DNA from: Sphaeroforma sirkka | Taxonomy: Eukaryota; Opisthokonta; Ichthyosporea; Ichthyophonida | Length of the DNA stretch: 64,000 nucleotides | Direction: 5' to 3' | Assembly: GCA_001586965.3 (NCBI GenBank) | Contig: LUCW03002289.1 | Span: 1 to 64,000 of the forward strand | Shown: piece by piece, positions 61,468-64,000 of the stretch | Layout: the number at the start of each line of letters is the position of its first letter | Numbering within the stretch: position 1 is the first letter of the stretch | Made by a program: the position numbers and the translations under genes | The notes under the pieces: generated by a model | Seen by the model: only the letters and a program-made list of their open reading frames with translations | Database searches by the model: none | What the model was told of the DNA's origin: nothing

Positions 61468-63917
61468 TCACACCATAACACATGGCCCTACCTCGTGTAT
61501 AGTAGGCATATTCTCCGAGGCATCTGGTTTGTATCCGAGCAGAATGTAGGCAACCTTGACACCCGCGCATGACCGAACCCATTCGTACAGCCATTTCAGC
61601 AACGGCATATACGATGCCAGATTAATGCCCACGAACGCAATCAGAACTGCAGATTGAATTAAAGCATACTTTCGGCTTGTGGGTGACGAGATGTATCCCG
61701 AATGTAAGATACTGCCCATTCAAATCAATCGATATGTTGTGCACATATTCAGAGGGTTACATTGTGAACAGATTAAAAGTTTTGTATACGATTAAATTGA
61801 TTCAAAAACTAAAGTAGCAAATAAGACGATGATGCATCGCCTTACCTAAGCCCATGCCAAGCATAAATCCAGAATCAATTTCTACATTTCCCCAGAGATA
61901 GTCCACCATGACCGCAGTTGGTATCGTCAGACTCAGCCCTGTGATGCAAGGTGCAGACGATAAAAATTACGTCAACCCTGAGTCTCGTGTAGTCCTACAA
62001 CCCAGTTAAACTCTTTTACATCAACTCTGAATATCTTTGCGGACAAGCTCAAACTAGAAATATACAGCGACGGACCCAATATCCCAGTGAGATAGGATGC
62101 AGACCTATATGTGCACATACTTGAGAGCTCTCAGATCACTTCGAGCTATGACAGTATCACTCAGTGGGAAAAATAACAGTATCGTGGGGAAAGCTACACG
62201 ATTGTTACAGTAAAAAATACTTCCTGTATACCGAGGCTCTCCAGGTGGCGGTGCCCATGTATGCATGCACACTCATGTGATTACAAATTCATATTGTCTT
62301 GAATATATATATGTACATATAAGTAAATGAAATATAGTAGGAATCTTTATGTAGCTCACCTAGAGTAGCGACCAAAGGCGACGTAAGAAGGGTAGAATAT
62401 ATCCAGAGATAATCGGACAGGACTGTGCCAACGATTGCGTTCAGACAGAGATACATAAACGGTCTGGCTGCAGATGGGATGGGGAAATATAGTGGGGGTC
62501 AGGAGCTGCTGATGGTTCGCGATTGTGCCGTATTCTTTATCGGTGTATGCCTGGATGTGCTGTGAATCATGCACTACTATGTATAACACGGCCGATACGA
62601 CTGACACGAACGATAAAAACAAATTCGTTGAGGTTTGGAAAAATACTAACGAAATTATACGCGGCTTACAGAGTTCCATGATACTATATGAATACTGAGT
62701 GATACTCGCACATTCCTGTAGTGGAGGTATACTGATACGCATAGATATATACATCCGTGCTTGAATGCATTCGATACAACGAACACCACTGAAGTGACGA
62801 GCTGAACAAGGCATTTCACAGCAGATCAACTCATGTTTTACATGCCATAGACTATTTGACATCTTTCTCTGGCCAATCAGCCCCATCAGCACAGGGGTAC
62901 TGGAAAGATGCACAGAAGAACCGCAGCCGTCACATGGGCAAGACTAACTTAGTACTCACCTGCCACTACCACGATACGGTCGACCTGATTCACAAAAGTG
63001 AGATAATCGCATGTATATATATATTGTAGAGCTCACCTGCTGGCCAAACAAAAGCCTCCGAACTGAGAATCTGCATCACAATGCACACTGGCGAGAGCAA
63101 CACGATGTTACACAACCCCACGAAACCAAAGAACATCATCATGTTGCACCGTTCCTCATTGCCGATCTTTTTCTGCCGTGTCGCCGCGCCGTGTTATAGA
63201 AAGTATGTACAATGAGTGTGTGATAACTGGCAGGATATGTAGAGTATGTGAGACGATCCGATATGGTGAATAAAATGAATGAGTACCTCTCTTCTTTGCT
63301 ATTAAAAAGAATGTGAGTGAGTGAGTGGAAGTGCTCCGGAATGTATGAGTGGCAATGGTCTGGTGTGTCAATAAGTATCTGCAGTGCGGGCGTCGCCTTT
63401 GCATATGTGCTAACATTGATACTCGATTAAACAGATGTATACTTGATTAGAATAGCTCAAACATGTGCATAAACACTGCTGAACGTTATCATACTCCATA
63501 TACATTGATGATTGTAAATAAGGTCGCACATAAAAATGAACTATTATATCTACTTCTAGATTGAAAGATGTTTACGTATTTTGCTTAGTATACCTGTATG
63601 AATGGGGTAGAGATCAGCTCGACCCAAGAACCCTTGATAGCCACCGTGGATGCTCGCACGAGAGCACAGTGAAGTTTGCTAGAATTTATATGTGCGCAGG
63701 CATGTCACTCAGATTCTGGGGTACGTAGTAACGAAAACTACCTACCTCCAGAAACACCAGATAGGCGCCGTAAAAGGCAGCACTTATGAGCGCGATGACG
63801 TCCCCCTGTAGCTTGCGCTGGCCTCCCATGTCTTCGCTCTTGTGGGTGTCGGAAAGACTCACAAAGCCCACACCACACACGGACATGAGAATGAGAAGAC
63901 CTTTGAACACGGAGAAG
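61468..63917 (-). CDS. SLC35F5-like solute carrier, C-terminal half (gene runs past window end)
   Basis: Five minus-strand exons join in phase: 63917-63746, 63172-63037, 62467-62360, 61938-61846, 61646-61468, with the stop at 61468-61470. The protein resembles SLC35F5 of the drug/metabolite transporter superfamily: FKGLLILMSVCGVGFVSLSD, GDVIALISAAFYGAYLVFLE, MFFGFVGLCNIVLLSPVCI, AIVGTVLSDYLWIYSTLLTS, LSLTIPTAVMVDYLWG, VLIAFVGINLAS. These are the last five or so of ten predicted membrane helices, followed by a hydrophilic tail (LGYKPDASENMPTIHE). Earlier exons lie beyond position 64000. Family members sit in endomembranes, and the substrate of SLC35F5 is not settled, so none is claimed. Splice sites are clean GT/AG. 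A 25-bp segment at 62960-62984 has good splice sites but does not fit the frame. Confidence 0.9.
62960..62984 (-). other. Possible cryptic 25-bp exon in an SLC35F5-like intron
   Basis: On the minus strand the segment is bounded by GAATCAG and GTGAGT. The flanking coding exons join in phase without it and align with SLC35F5 across the join. Inclusion would shift the frame, so it is either chance or an unproductive exon. Confidence 0.3.
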
Positions 63918-64000
63918 CTGCCGAGTTTAGTTTAACAAAAATTAGAAGTTCGAATCTGAGAACACGAAGGTCTCCGCACAGACTAAAGCTACAGCGTGCA

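Overview
This is eukaryotic nuclear DNA. Genes are split by many spliceosomal introns of roughly 100 bp to 3 kb, and introns and spacers are full of (AT)n, (GT)n and tri- and tetranucleotide repeats. The readable proteins are an ISWI chromatin remodeller, a YIL108W-type zinc metalloprotease, an SLC35F5-like carrier and a fungal-type flavin monooxygenase relic. Together with the long repeat-rich introns they suggest an opisthokont protist, perhaps an ichthyosporean such as Sphaeroforma. That placement is inference from content, not from a search.

Layout. 0-13 kb: a C-terminal exon of an unknown minus-strand gene (371-541), a decayed coiled-coil coding stretch, a minus-strand gene of unknown identity with three phase-compatible exons (7.46-9.36 kb), and a 2.1-kb microsatellite island (10.5-12.6 kb). 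13.6-25.95 kb: a plus-strand metalloprotease gene of about 17-19 exons that starts with a likely myristoylation/palmitoylation signal and carries [11 protein letters not shown]. 27.4-35.4 kb: a broken Ty3/gypsy LTR retroelement on the minus strand, flanked on the left by an inverted piece of the same LTR. 36.3-39.25 kb: a plus-strand flavin-containing monooxygenase pseudogene. 39.87-54.79 kb: a complete 19-exon minus-strand ISWI gene (995 aa). 55.33-58.35 kb: a divergent two-exon gene for a 105-aa two-helix membrane protein sharing the ISWI promoter region. 59.6-61.0 kb: decayed coding fragments. 61.47-63.92 kb: the C-terminal half of a minus-strand SLC35F5-like transporter gene that continues beyond the window.

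The most unusual feature is a recurring pattern in the introns. Beside many exons lie decaying tandem copies of the exon edge, including its splice site, extending into the intron. The usual spacing is about 135-165 bp, with some arrays at about 56 or 110 bp. I see this at about ten places in at least four genes, and a near-perfect 161-bp tandem duplication at 61.1 kb has the same length. This looks like a local mechanism of intron growth that leaves decoy splice sites.

Nothing links the genes into one pathway. The only clear regulatory layout is the shared 545-bp divergent promoter region between ISWI and the small membrane protein gene. Exon limits were read by eye from GT/AG sites and reading phase. 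ISWI is phase-consistent throughout. Several joins in the metalloprotease gene are not resolved.
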